Source: CAUZFZ01 sp963579025 (GTDB lineage: Bacteria; Planctomycetota; Planctomycetia; Planctomycetales; Planctomycetaceae). Taken from it: DNA of 32,861 bases. A model generated the notes under the pieces. That model worked only from the letters and a program-made list of their open reading frames with translations. It was not told the DNA's origin and made no database searches. Where the stretch lies: assembly GCA_963579025.1 (NCBI GenBank), contig CAUZFZ010000124.1:1-32861 (forward strand), read 5' to 3'. Made by a program: the position numbers and the translations under genes. This document shows positions 6,475 through 15,570 of the stretch, one piece after another. Numbering within the stretch: position 1 is the first letter of the stretch; every line of letters starts with the position of its first letter.

Positions 6475-7977
6475 ATGCGCAGCAGGAAAACTGCCACAGC
6501 GACCGAAGAACCGGATCGTGATCTTCTGATTCATATTGATGGCCTTGGCCTTTCATCGGTCGAGGACTACCGGGATTGGTGCGCCCGCAACGGTTTCAGC
6601 CGCAAGCTCAAGAAGCACTGGAAACAACGCTGTCGTGAACGCTCTTTCTCCCAGCAGGCCGTGGCTCAGGAACGGCTGAAACGCAAGAAGCGGGAGAAGC
6701 GAAACCATGCAGACATTCTTCATTCTGTCTGCACTGGTGAGTTGACCGAAGACGAAGTGACACAGCCGCACCTCAAGCGACTCTGCGAAGCTCTCCGAAC
6801 GGATCGAGGCTCCAAGCATGAACGGCAGGTCAATCGCAAGGCGTTGATTCGCCTGCTGACTCACCTGCACGGTTGCCGAGCAAAGATCTTTGACGGCTCA
6901 CCAACGGTCGATTCACTGGGTCAACTTCCCGGAAACACGTTCATTGAAGCTCTTGCTGTTGTTTCTGCACACTCGCCTTGTTGGCTGCGACCAGTCGAAG
7001 ACTGGAAACCACGTTCGCACAGTTCAATCCGGCAGTTTGCTTCGTTGCTTCGACACCTCTTCGTGCAGTACGACGATGTGCCAGCATTCCTCGATATGGT
7101 CTGGTTTGCCGGGCGGTCGAAGCAGGCCGCTGAACGCAGACGGTGGTATTTACACGTGGGGCGAGGTCAGAACATTCGCAACTGTTCGCTACCGATCACG
7201 CTGACGAAGAAGATGGCCCATCATTTCCTGCACGCTCCGAGCAATGTCACCATTGAACAGGCACTTCGCTGGGGACAGATTCATGGCCTTGGCGGCGACG
7301 AACGCCTTGCACGAGCCATCTTTGGAACTCGCCTGACGGAGACCTTCGATCACGATGACTTCTGGTCGACGGTCATCCGTTGGTTCATTGCACACCCAAT
7401 GCTCGACCGAGCGCACATTGGGCCAATCATTGACTACCTGCACCACCAGCGATTCGTGCCGGAACACGTCTACATCGCCCCCGGCCACAGAGAAGAGTCG
7501 CCTCCACGGCAACCAAATCTCACGATGAAGAGCAGAACGCCAGAAACATTGCTGCGTCGAGTCCACGAGTGGCATCGAGCGCTCGCCAACGACAACCGGG
7601 TTCAGATTCGCCAGTGGCAGCCTTCGGGCATTGACAGCTTCGAATTCCTTGAAGGATCGCAGCAGAACGGAAACCTCAAGTGCTGGACAATCCGGGAACT
7701 GCTCAGCAGCAAGGCTCTCGTATCGGAAGGCCATCAGCTAAAGCACTGTGTGGCAACCTATGCTTCGTCCTGTGTTCGAAGTCACTGTTCGATCTGGACC
7801 ATGGAACGGGAGTCATTCGAGGGCATCAACAAAGCGGTCACAATCGAGGTCCGAAACAGCGCTCGCCAGATCTGTCAGGTTCGAGGCAAAGCCAACCGAC
7901 TGCCTAATCAGAAGGAACGGCAGGTCATGCAACGCTGGGCTGAGTCAGTCGGCCTCCGCATTGCAAGTCACGTGTGA
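6475..7977 (+). CDS. PcfJ-domain protein
   Basis: A 500-residue soluble protein with a basic N-terminal third (many Arg/Lys, for example RLKRKKREKRNH). The C-terminal part matches the PcfJ-like domain seen in plasmid, phage and chromosomal proteins: CWTIRELLSSKALVSEG from residue 403, LKHCVATYASSC around 423-434, then SIWTME, VTIEV, and QVRGKANRLPN near the end. The middle is helical. PcfJ was named from a conjugative plasmid; its biochemical role is not established, and the conserved HC...C pattern could be structural or catalytic. The gene diverges from the Hen1/RlaP operon across a 277-base gap, so shared regulation is possible. Any role in RNA repair or defence would be inference from position only. 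Confidence 0.75.
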   Translation: MRSRKTATATEEPDRDLLIHIDGLGLSSVEDYRDWCARNGFSRKLKKHWKQRCRERSFSQQAVAQERLKRKKREKRNHADILHSVCTGELTEDEVTQPHLKRLCEALRTDRGSKHERQVNRKALIRLLTHLHGCRAKIFDGSPTVDSLGQLPGNTFIEALAVVSAHSPCWLRPVEDWKPRSHSSIRQFASLLRHLFVQYDDVPAFLDMVWFAGRSKQAAERRRWYLHVGRGQNIRNCSLPITLTKKMAHHFLHAPSNVTIEQALRWGQIHGLGGDERLARAIFGTRLTETFDHDDFWSTVIRWFIAHPMLDRAHIGPIIDYLHHQRFVPEHVYIAPGHREESPPRQPNLTMKSRTPETLLRRVHEWHRALANDNRVQIRQWQPSGIDSFEFLEGSQQNGNLKCWTIRELLSSKALVSEGHQLKHCVATYASSCVRSHCSIWTMERESFEGINKAVTIEVRNSARQICQVRGKANRLPNQKERQVMQRWAESVGLRIASHV

Positions 7978-8280
7978 ATCACGAGGTCGGCATTGCGGCC
8001 ACGTTCGCCCCTCGGGACACGCCGTTGTGACGCCAACCCGGCAGAGAATGATCGCAATAGAGGCTCTCCGATTCTTACGGCGGCGATTTTTCGCAACTTC
8101 GATCTTCCTCAGTGTTTCAGCGTGGCGCAGACGAATCGGAAGTTCTTCGATTGCAATAAAAGATAGGGGGATGCGTAGTCGATGGCTGGGCAGATACCGG
8201 GTCGTTTCTGGGTACGTGTTTGCTAATACTTGTTTGCCAAAATCTTTTGCAACGTCGGTGTTTCTGGGCGAAGCCAGTCC
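7978..8280. other. Gene-poor stretch, nothing recognised
   Basis: I find no supported gene, tRNA or clear terminator here. Long frames crossing it are continuations of out-of-phase frames from the pcfJ-like gene and read like non-coding protein. The segment around 8195-8265 contains two imperfect copies of TTTCTGGG and is less GC-rich than its surroundings. It borders a recombinase remnant, so it may be the worn edge of a mobile element, but no terminal repeats were found. Confidence 0.35.
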
Positions 8281-8505
8281 TCACAGTTCAACGTCTCTCA
8301 TGGCGTCGTGGTATTTCTTTTCAAGCTCACCATCCAGAGCGATGTGCTGGTAGACCGCCAGCGTCTCTCGTCGAGCGTGGCCTGTGATCAACTGAAGTTC
8401 GGCATCAGCCATGCCGGAGTGCCGTGTCAGCCGATTCCGGGATTTGCCTTCGGCCGTCTTGTAACCAGCACTCTTGTCGACGGATTGGACAATAACCAAT
8501 TCCAT
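8281..8505 (-). pseudogene. Tyrosine recombinase/integrase, C-terminal remnant
   Basis: The last ~45 residues read RLTRHSGMADAELQLITGHA followed by RRETLAVYQHIALD. This is the C-terminal active-site region of a phage-type integrase: the GH of the GH(A/S) box and the tyrosine nucleophile in LAVYQHI. The upstream catalytic Arg and the HxxR box are missing, and the residues before RLTRH do not look like an integrase, so only the tail survives. It marks a past mobile element at this place. No attachment site or partner gene could be identified. Confidence 0.6.
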
Positions 8506-8695
8506 TTCCGGAATAACGACGATGCCGTCAACATGGCTCCCTGATTTGAATGTTCATTCAAAGTGACTCACACTCGGCCTTGGCCTTAAGCTGATCGCTT
8601 CGCCGCACGTGACGGCATGTGTGGAGAGCTGCGATCCAGGTTTTACGCCAGTCGATATTCTGAGCACTGGCAGCCCCGACCACGGAGAAACTCGT

Positions 8696-9580
8696 ATGCG
8701 GCGTCATTCCCTCGTCTTCGCCATGATTCTTGCCGGACTGCAATGCCGGGCCGATGAGCTGAAACCACTCACGAACGTGCCCTACGGAAGCCACGAGCGA
8801 CAGGTTCTGGACTTCTATCCGGCAAAGTCGGACGCGCCGACACCCGTGGTCCTTTACATCCATGGCGGTGGGTGGCAGGGCGGCGACAAGAAGACCAATC
8901 CGAAGGCCTTTCTCGACAAGGGCGTCTCGGTCGTCGCGATCAACTACCGCTACGTCAAGAATGCCGTCGCGGAAAAGGTCGAACCACCGGTCAAAGCACC
9001 ATTGAGCGACGCCGCCCGCGCCCTGCAGTTCGTTCGCTCGAAGGCCGGCGAATGGAACCTCGACAAGAAACGCATCGGAGCGACCGGCGGCTCGGCCGGT
9101 GCCTGTTCGTCGCTATGGCTCGCGTTCCACGATGATCTTGCCGACCCAAAGAGTGATGACCCAATCGCCCGCGAATCAACGCGTTTGTATTGTGCCGCCG
9201 TCAATGGGGCTCAGGTGTCGCTCGACCCGAAGGAACTTCGTGAGTGGATGCCGAACTACCGCTATGGCGCCCACGCCTTCGGCCTGCCGACTTTCCAGAG
9301 TCTGCACGACAACCGCGAGAAGGTGCTGACCTGGATCAGGGAGTATTCACCGATTGAACACGTGTCGAAGGACGATCCGCCAATCGCGATGTTCTACCGC
9401 GGTGAGAAGCCAGTCGTCGGTTCATCACCAAAGGACCCGACGCACTCGGGAATCATGGGCGTCAAGCTGGAAGAACGCCTTAAGGAAGTCGGAGTTGATG
9501 TCGTGCTCATCCATCCCGGCCGGACGCATGAAAAATACAGGGGCTCGACAGATTACCTCATTGATCGTCTGCTCAAATGA
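8696..9580 (+). CDS. Secreted alpha/beta hydrolase (BD-FAE/carboxylesterase-like)
   Basis: A 294-residue alpha/beta hydrolase with a short N-terminal signal sequence (about residues 1-19). The oxyanion-hole motif HGGGW is at 56-60 and the nucleophile elbow GGSAG places Ser133. A late His in HPGRTHEKY (near the C-terminus) is the likely catalytic histidine. The ATG at 8696 has GGAGA seven bases upstream and is followed directly by the signal peptide, so the longer frame from 8609 is not used. Families with this layout deacylate sugar esters or small esters. It begins a run of exported hydrolases on the plus strand, which supports a role in breaking down polymeric or esterified substrate outside the cytoplasm. 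Confidence 0.85.
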   Translation: MRRHSLVFAMILAGLQCRADELKPLTNVPYGSHERQVLDFYPAKSDAPTPVVLYIHGGGWQGGDKKTNPKAFLDKGVSVVAINYRYVKNAVAEKVEPPVKAPLSDAARALQFVRSKAGEWNLDKKRIGATGGSAGACSSLWLAFHDDLADPKSDDPIARESTRLYCAAVNGAQVSLDPKELREWMPNYRYGAHAFGLPTFQSLHDNREKVLTWIREYSPIEHVSKDDPPIAMFYRGEKPVVGSSPKDPTHSGIMGVKLEERLKEVGVDVVLIHPGRTHEKYRGSTDYLIDRLLK

Positions 9581-9630
9581 GTTCTTCAGCGAGTATCAGG
9601 TCGGTACTGAATCCCAGAGACGGTTTTTGA

Positions 9631-9954
9631 TCCGCAGGCTTTGCGACCCTCGCCAACCAATACTTTGCCGACAGCCGGTTAATGCTCGAATTCTGCAGAG
9701 TCCGCTGGGATGCAGGACATCGCTCAAACATCAACCAGTTCCTACTGATCGCCGACTACCTCAGCGAAGGAACGAACAAAGTCAGTTTTTACGTGATGCG
9801 ACCGGGAGGCGACCTGAAGGTCGCGCCAGTCCAGTTGACTCGTGACTCCCAGGGCCGCATCACACGAGTGCAGTCGGGAAAGTCGACCGCGCATTTCGAG
9901 TATCGGGAGGGAAGCCTGGTCACGGGCTTTCAACTTGTTCCCGTTGCGCGGTGA
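9631..9954 (+). pseudogene. Fragment of an unrecognised protein
   Basis: An open frame follows the stop at 9628-9630 and runs to the TGA at 9952-9954. It reads ANQYFADSRLMLEFCRVRWD and later FLLIADYLSEGTNKVSFYVM, and looks like genuine protein with beta-strand character. The only ATG (9682) falls inside a segment that appears to continue the upstream residues, so the gene's N-terminus is probably missing. I do not recognise the family. It lies between two exported hydrolase genes and could be the tail of another exported protein. Confidence 0.35.
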
Positions 9955-10047
9955 ATCGGCGACAATTACTAAACAGCAAGACGAATCAGAGAGTGATGAA
10001 ATATGGCGATTGCCAGCAATACCCAAAACGGGCGGATCGTAAATTCG

Positions 10048-11949
10048 ATGATGATTCAGACTTTGATTCGTGTGTTTTGGGCGAGTGCTTTGCTGCTGTC
10101 TTGCTCGGTGGGGTTACTTCCCGCAGCAGACAAACCGGCGACCAAGCCGGTCAAGTCGCTGATTCTTCCGGGAGAGTCGTTCCCGGTTGATGGCCGGCCC
10201 GCGTTCATTCTGTGGCCGCACGCGGACAAACGACTGGAGCCGCAGCCCTGGATCATGTACGCCCCAACGCTACCAGGGTTACCGGACAGCCATGAAAAGT
10301 GGATGCACGAACAATTCGTTGGCGCTGGCGTCGCGGTGGCCGGAATTGACATTGGAGAAGCCCACGGCAGCCCCGCAGGACAAGAACACTTCACGGCTCT
10401 TTATCGCGAACTGACCGAGAAGCGTGGGTTCGCAACGAAGGTGTGTTTGCTGGGACGCAGTCGCGGCGGTCTGTGGGTTAGCAGTTGGGCGATTCGCAAC
10501 ACAGATAAAGTCGCCGGCATCGCAGGCATCTATCCCGTGTTCGATCTGCGAAGTTACCCAGGACTGAACCGCGCCGCGCCGGCTTACGGTTTGAAGCCGC
10601 AGGAGCTGGAAGCCGCGCTCACACAACACAATCCGATTGCCGGTGTTGATGCGCTGGCCAAGGCCAAAGTGCCCGTGTTCATCATCCACGGCGATGTCGA
10701 CAGGGTCGCGCCACTGAAGGAAAACTCGGCGGCTCTGGTTGAGCGATACAAACAGGCCGGTGCAGGTGATGCTGTCGAACTGATCGTCGCCGAGGGACAG
10801 GGGCACAACTATTGGCCAGGCTTCTTCCACGGCCAGCAACTGGTCGATTTTGCCATTGTGCGAGCCAAACTCGGCCGCTCACAGGATACTTCCTACCAGC
10901 GAGAACAGAGGCTGCCGTATCTAAAGAAGCCGATCGTCGACACCGAGCCCGATGATTTGAACGATGGGATTGATGTCAGTTCGCTGGTCCGATCTGGTGG
11001 TGATGAAGCGGCAATTGCAAAACTGACCAAAGACATCAGCAGTGGCACGTACGGCAACATCGACAGCATCCTGATCGCGTCTAACGGTAAACTGGTTCTG
11101 GAAAGCTATTACCATCGCGGCCGACCCGATCTCCCGCACTACCAGATGTCGATCACCAAATCCGTCACCGCGCTGGCCCTTGGTCGAGCGATGCAGCTTG
11201 GATACATCAAAGACCTGAACGCGCCGGTGCTGGACTATCTGAAGGAAGTCAAGCTGTTTCATTCGCTTCCTGGCGTCTCGGAAGTCACGATCGCCGAGTG
11301 CTTGAACATGCACTCGGGACTCCGCGGGCTCGACGAGGAATCCAAGCTCGACCTTTCGGGATTTGCGCCTTTCATGAAAGGACAGAGGCAGGCTGAGATG
11401 ATTCTGAACTCAGCCAGACGCGTGAAAGGCCAATACAAATATCAAGGCAGCGATCCGCTGCTGGTGATGCAGGTAGTCGAAGCGGTCGTGCCCGGCACGG
11501 CGGAAGACTTTATCAAGAAGGAAGTTCTCGGCCGACTCGGCATTTCCGAATACGCCTGGCAGCCAGAACTCAGCGGGCTTCCCAAAGCCGCCGCCGGATC
11601 GAGCCTCCGCTCTCGCGACATGTTGAAGCTGGGGTTGCTTGTGGCTAACGGAGGCAAGTGGAACGACGAACAACTGTGGTCAGCAGAATTCATCCGCAAA
11701 GCGGTGAGTCCGATTTATACAAATAAGGTCGGGCACACGTACGGATATTTTTGGTGGGGCAGTGAAATGGAGCTTAGCGGCAAGAAACACCGCTGCATCT
11801 CGGCCCGAGGAGCTGGCGGTCAGTTTATCTTCATCCTGCCGACGCTTGATCTGATCGTCGTCGTAACCAGTCACAACAAAGAAAAGGCAATGCGATGCCC
11901 GTTCGATCTACTGAAGGGAGTCGTTCTGCCTGCGTTTACTTCTGAGTAA
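10048..11949 (+). CDS. Secreted two-domain hydrolase: alpha/beta hydrolase fused to beta-lactamase-type serine hydrolase
   Basis: About 633 residues from the ATG at 10048, which starts a clear signal peptide ending near LLPAADKP. Residues ~40-290 form an alpha/beta hydrolase: GRSRGG gives the nucleophile Ser138, VFIIHGDVDRVAP is the acid loop, and GQGHNYWPG contains the likely catalytic His. After a linker, residues ~330-630 form a class C beta-lactamase/DD-peptidase-like domain with the S-x-x-K motif SITK (Ser368) and a YQGSDP segment near the expected Tyr-x-Ser/Asn position. Such domains act as esterases or peptidases. Having both in one exported chain is uncommon and suggests two hydrolytic steps on one substrate. 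It is followed 27 bases later by the glycerophosphodiesterase gene. Confidence 0.85.
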   Translation: MMIQTLIRVFWASALLLSCSVGLLPAADKPATKPVKSLILPGESFPVDGRPAFILWPHADKRLEPQPWIMYAPTLPGLPDSHEKWMHEQFVGAGVAVAGIDIGEAHGSPAGQEHFTALYRELTEKRGFATKVCLLGRSRGGLWVSSWAIRNTDKVAGIAGIYPVFDLRSYPGLNRAAPAYGLKPQELEAALTQHNPIAGVDALAKAKVPVFIIHGDVDRVAPLKENSAALVERYKQAGAGDAVELIVAEGQGHNYWPGFFHGQQLVDFAIVRAKLGRSQDTSYQREQRLPYLKKPIVDTEPDDLNDGIDVSSLVRSGGDEAAIAKLTKDISSGTYGNIDSILIASNGKLVLESYYHRGRPDLPHYQMSITKSVTALALGRAMQLGYIKDLNAPVLDYLKEVKLFHSLPGVSEVTIAECLNMHSGLRGLDEESKLDLSGFAPFMKGQRQAEMILNSARRVKGQYKYQGSDPLLVMQVVEAVVPGTAEDFIKKEVLGRLGISEYAWQPELSGLPKAAAGSSLRSRDMLKLGLLVANGGKWNDEQLWSAEFIRKAVSPIYTNKVGHTYGYFWWGSEMELSGKKHRCISARGAGGQFIFILPTLDLIVVVTSHNKEKAMRCPFDLLKGVVLPAFTSE

Positions 11950-11976
11950 GCGAAAGAAAGCGGGAACCGTAACGCC

Positions 11977-12792
11977 ATGAATTCCACAGTCGCTTTTGTT
12001 GCAGTCGCCCTGATGATCGGCCTTGGCTGCGCCAGCATCGCTCAGGCTGATGCACCGATTCCAGTCGCTCATCGCGGACTTTTGCGGCACGCGCCGGAAA
12101 ACACGCTTCCCGCATTCGCAGTCTGTCTCGAACTTGGCATCGGATTTGAGCTGGATATCCGGACGACGAAAGACGGCCATCTGGTGGTGTTGCATGACGA
12201 CAGTGTCGAGCGGACAACCAACGGTTCGAGTCGATCCATCCGCGATATGACGTTGAAAGAAGTCAAGCAGCTCGATGCGGGCAGTTGGTTGGATCCCGCC
12301 TTCGCCGGTGTTCGCGTCCCGAGTTTGGAAGAAACGCTCGCACTGGTGAAGGCTCGAAAACGCGGTCCGACGATCATCGCCCTCAACGTGAAGCAGCTCA
12401 CGCCCGCCGGTGAAGCAAAGCTCGTCTCGCTCGTAGAGAAGTACGGTCTTCTCAATGAGTCCTTCGCATTCGATCAGAACGCTGAGATTAGTCAGCGATT
12501 GAAACGGCTCAATCCGAAGTTTCGCATCGGACAGAACGTCAATCGCCAGAGTCTTGACGACCAGGTGAAGGAGGACTTTCTGGATGTGTTCCTGCTGACT
12601 TTCGCTCCCACACGCGAGGAAGTGAATCGACTGCGTGAGCGTAAGAAGCAGGTGCTATTCAACTACGCAGGGCCAGGCGACGCACGCCGAAACCCGGACA
12701 CCTGGAAGCATGTTTGGGATGCCGGGATTGATGGCATGTTGACTGACTACCCTTTGGAGTGCCGAACTTTGTGGCGAACGAAGCAACCTTGA
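11977..12792 (+). CDS. Glycerophosphodiester phosphodiesterase (exported)
   Basis: A 271-residue GDPD-family protein with an N-terminal signal sequence (about 1-24). The TIM-barrel active-site signature is complete: AHRG (His32, Arg33), PENT (Glu41), FELDI (Glu58, Asp60) and HDD (His73), followed by TDYPLEC at the C-terminus in place of the usual TD-P region. It would hydrolyse glycerophosphodiesters to an alcohol and glycerol 3-phosphate, here outside the cytoplasmic membrane. It lies between the two-domain hydrolase and the sulfatase with short gaps, which suggests one operon. The Cys18 in LGCAS raises the possibility of a lipoprotein, but the box is not canonical. Confidence 0.9.
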   Translation: MNSTVAFVAVALMIGLGCASIAQADAPIPVAHRGLLRHAPENTLPAFAVCLELGIGFELDIRTTKDGHLVVLHDDSVERTTNGSSRSIRDMTLKEVKQLDAGSWLDPAFAGVRVPSLEETLALVKARKRGPTIIALNVKQLTPAGEAKLVSLVEKYGLLNESFAFDQNAEISQRLKRLNPKFRIGQNVNRQSLDDQVKEDFLDVFLLTFAPTREEVNRLRERKKQVLFNYAGPGDARRNPDTWKHVWDAGIDGMLTDYPLECRTLWRTKQP

Positions 12793-12819
12793 TCATTCAT
12801 CAAGCCGACCGGAGCTGAC

Positions 12820-14322
12820 GTGAAATCACTCATCCTTTTCATCTTTTGCCTGTGTCTCGTTCACAGGGCTGAGTGCGCCGAGTCATCCGAGTCACCTCCG
12901 AATGTCGTTTTCATTCTGATCGACGATCTGCGGTACGACACCTTCGGCTACATGGGGCACCCTTTCGTCGAGACACCGCATATCGACGCGCTGGCAAAAG
13001 GCGGGATGCAGTTCAGCAATGCGTTTGTGACAACATCGCTGTGTTCTCCGTCACGGGCGTCATTTCTCACCGGTCGGTACATGCACAACCACAAGGTCGT
13101 CGACAACGCTGATCGGATGAAGGAAGGGACGGTGACGTTTTCCCAGCTTCTGCAACAGGCCGGTTACGAAACAGCGTTCATCGGCAAATGGCACATGGGC
13201 GGTTCGAGTGATGCCTCACGTCCCGGATTCGATCATTGGGTGAGTTTTCGGGGACAGGGCACGTACGCACCGGGCAAGCATACGCTGAACGTGAACGGCA
13301 AACAGACGCCGCGTAAACAGTACATGACAGACGAACTGACGGACTACGCGACGCACTGGCTGGCGGATCGGGCGAGCGACAAACCGTTTCTGCTGTACCT
13401 TTCCCACAAAGGCGTGCATGGTCTCTACGACCCGGCCCCGCGGCATCGCGATCGTTACAAGAATGCCAGGTTCACGCCGCCCGCCACGATGGCGAACACG
13501 TCTGACAATTACGCCGGAAAGCCGATGTGGGTCCGGGATCAACGAAACAGTTGGCACGGCGTCGAGTTTCCGTACTACGGTCGCTCGAAGCAATCAATCG
13601 CCGAAATGTATAAGCACTATTGTGAAATGATTCTATCGATTGACGACAGCGTCGGTCGGGTGATGCAGACGCTGCACGACCAAGGCGTCGAACGTGAAAC
13701 ACTCGTGCTGTTTACCAGCGACGGCGGGCATTTCTGGGGCGAGCATGGACTGATCGACAAACGCTGTGCCTACGAAGAATCCATGCGGATTCCGTTGCTG
13801 GCGTATTGCCCGTCTCGAATCAAATCCGGGACTCGGTGCGATGCTCTTGTCGCCAACATCGACGTCGCCCCGACATTATTGAAGCTGGCAGGCGTTCCCT
13901 TGCCGAAGTCGTTTGATGGACAGAGTTTTGCCGATTTGCTCTCCAATCCGGTCGCAACGGATTCAAGGCGTAAATCGCTCCTTTACGAATACTATTGGGA
14001 GCCGAGCTTTCCGCAGACGCCAACGATGTTTGCGTTGCGAAGCCAGCAGTACAAACTGATACAGTATCACGGCGTCTGGGATACCGATGAACTGTACGAC
14101 ATCGCGAAGGACCCTCGCGAGACAAAGAACCTGATCCGTGATCCCAGGTACAAACAACGGACTTCGCAGATGAGGCAGCAGTTGCATCAACGCTTAAAGG
14201 AGACTGGCGGCCTTTCGATTCCGCTCGGCTTCAAACGAAATCACGGATCGAACTTGCGCCGTGCAAATGGAACGAAACGAGCAGGATTTCCTGCCAATAT
14301 GATTCAGGAGCCCTCGAAATGA
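12820..14322 (+). CDS. Secreted sulfatase (formylglycine type)
   Basis: A 500-residue arylsulfatase-family enzyme with a signal peptide (about 1-20). NVVFILIDDLRYD provides the Asp pair of the calcium site. The key motif C-S-P-S-R at residues 75-79, in TSLCSPSRASFLTGRY, is the site where Cys75 is converted to formylglycine. GKWHMGG and SDGGHFWGEHGLIDK supply further active-site residues. The GTG at 12820 is the start: GGAG lies five bases upstream and the signal peptide follows at once. Layout resembles N-acetylglucosamine-6-sulfatase and mucin- or glycan-desulfating enzymes, but substrate cannot be fixed. Its stop overlaps the sialidase-like start as ATGA, so the two are translated together and probably act on the same sulfated glycan. 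Confidence 0.92.
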   Translation: MKSLILFIFCLCLVHRAECAESSESPPNVVFILIDDLRYDTFGYMGHPFVETPHIDALAKGGMQFSNAFVTTSLCSPSRASFLTGRYMHNHKVVDNADRMKEGTVTFSQLLQQAGYETAFIGKWHMGGSSDASRPGFDHWVSFRGQGTYAPGKHTLNVNGKQTPRKQYMTDELTDYATHWLADRASDKPFLLYLSHKGVHGLYDPAPRHRDRYKNARFTPPATMANTSDNYAGKPMWVRDQRNSWHGVEFPYYGRSKQSIAEMYKHYCEMILSIDDSVGRVMQTLHDQGVERETLVLFTSDGGHFWGEHGLIDKRCAYEESMRIPLLAYCPSRIKSGTRCDALVANIDVAPTLLKLAGVPLPKSFDGQSFADLLSNPVATDSRRKSLLYEYYWEPSFPQTPTMFALRSQQYKLIQYHGVWDTDELYDIAKDPRETKNLIRDPRYKQRTSQMRQQLHQRLKETGGLSIPLGFKRNHGSNLRRANGTKRAGFPANMIQEPSK

Positions 14323-15560
14323 ATCGACTGATTGTTATGGCATGCCTGTTTGCACCGCTGGCCGGCACCTTCGCCACGGGTCAGGATGCCAAAGACTCCG
14401 AACGCATCGCCCAAATGGAGAAGATCGCGGACCTTGCCCTCGTTCCGCCGAAACTGAATACGTCACCGCTGCCCGAATACGATTACGACAAACTCGATTA
14501 CGGGATGACGATTGGCATTGAGCGAACACCGGGCGGCCGTTTGTGGGCGTGCTGGGTGGCGGGAGGCGATAGTCCGAAAGCGTTTTTCGTCCTGGCGACC
14601 AGCGACGACGATGGAGAAACGTGGTCGAAACCGCGATTGGTGGTTGATGCGCATGCAGAGGACCTGCCGAGACCACGCAGCATACTCGTCGGCAATTTGT
14701 GGACCGATCCGATCGGCCGCCTGTGGCTGATTTTCGATCAGTCGATGGACATGTTCGACGGGCGCGCCGGCGTGTGGTCAGCCATCTGCAAGAACCCAGA
14801 CGCAAAAACTCCGGTGTGGTCAAAACCCCGCCGCATCTGGCATGGCGTGACGCTCAACAAGCCGACCGTGCTTTCCAACGGCGAATGGATGCTGCCGATC
14901 TCCCTGGATCAACGTGGTGGATTCGGTCCTTTCAAAGGATGCTTCCAGGAACTTGACCCTATGCGTGGAGCCAACGTCTTTGTTTCGACCGACAAGGGAG
15001 CCAACTGGCATCGTCGGGGATGCGTGCGATTTCCGAATCCCAACTGGCACGAGCACATGATCATTGAGCAGAAAGACAGCGCGCTGTGGATGTTGGCCCG
15101 CACCGCCAAAGGCATCATGCAAAGCACATCGTCCGATAGCGGCAAGACCTGGTCGAAGCCGTCCTTTCCAGCCATCAATCATCCTGTCGCCAGGTTTCAC
15201 ATTCGGCGTCTGGCATCAGGACGCATTCTGCTGGTTAAACACGGCAAGACCATCGACTCGCATGAAGGCCGTAGCATGCTCACGGCCTGGCTCTCGGCCG
15301 ACGAAGGGCAGACATGGACCGGTGGTTTAATGCTCGACGAACGCAAGGGCATCTCGTATCCCGATGGCTTTCAGGCACCGGACGGCACCATCTACATCTC
15401 GTATGACCGCAATCGTTCGACCGATGGGGAAATCCTGCTGGCGAGATTCACAGAAAATGACATCCTTGCCGGCAAACTGTCCAGGCCGAAGTCGAAGTTA
15501 CGAATGTTGATCAGCCGACCACAGGCTCGCGATGCGGCGAGGTTGTCGAAGCAACAGTAA
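14319..15560 (+). CDS. Sialidase-like (Asp-box, BNR repeat) exported protein
   Basis: A 413-residue protein with a signal peptide (about 1-21). It carries four Asp-box repeats: TSDDDGETW (94-102), STDKGANW, SSDSGKTW and SADEGQTW, the pattern of a six-bladed beta-propeller. IERTPGGRLWACW near residue 68 contains an arginine at the place of the first arginine of the sialidase triad. The family includes exo-sialidases and related glycosidases; planctomycete members often act on other sugars or are uncharacterised, so sialic acid specificity is not claimed. The ATGA overlap with the sulfatase gene argues that desulfation and glycosidic cleavage are coordinated. Confidence 0.85.
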   Translation: MNRLIVMACLFAPLAGTFATGQDAKDSERIAQMEKIADLALVPPKLNTSPLPEYDYDKLDYGMTIGIERTPGGRLWACWVAGGDSPKAFFVLATSDDDGETWSKPRLVVDAHAEDLPRPRSILVGNLWTDPIGRLWLIFDQSMDMFDGRAGVWSAICKNPDAKTPVWSKPRRIWHGVTLNKPTVLSNGEWMLPISLDQRGGFGPFKGCFQELDPMRGANVFVSTDKGANWHRRGCVRFPNPNWHEHMIIEQKDSALWMLARTAKGIMQSTSSDSGKTWSKPSFPAINHPVARFHIRRLASGRILLVKHGKTIDSHEGRSMLTAWLSADEGQTWTGGLMLDERKGISYPDGFQAPDGTIYISYDRNRSTDGEILLARFTENDILAGKLSRPKSKLRMLISRPQARDAARLSKQQ

Positions 15561-15570
15561 CTGTACCAGC

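Noticed and set aside
8609..8695. Upstream extension of the esterase reading frame
   Set aside because: The signal peptide and ribosome-binding site place the start at 8696; residues before it look non-coding.
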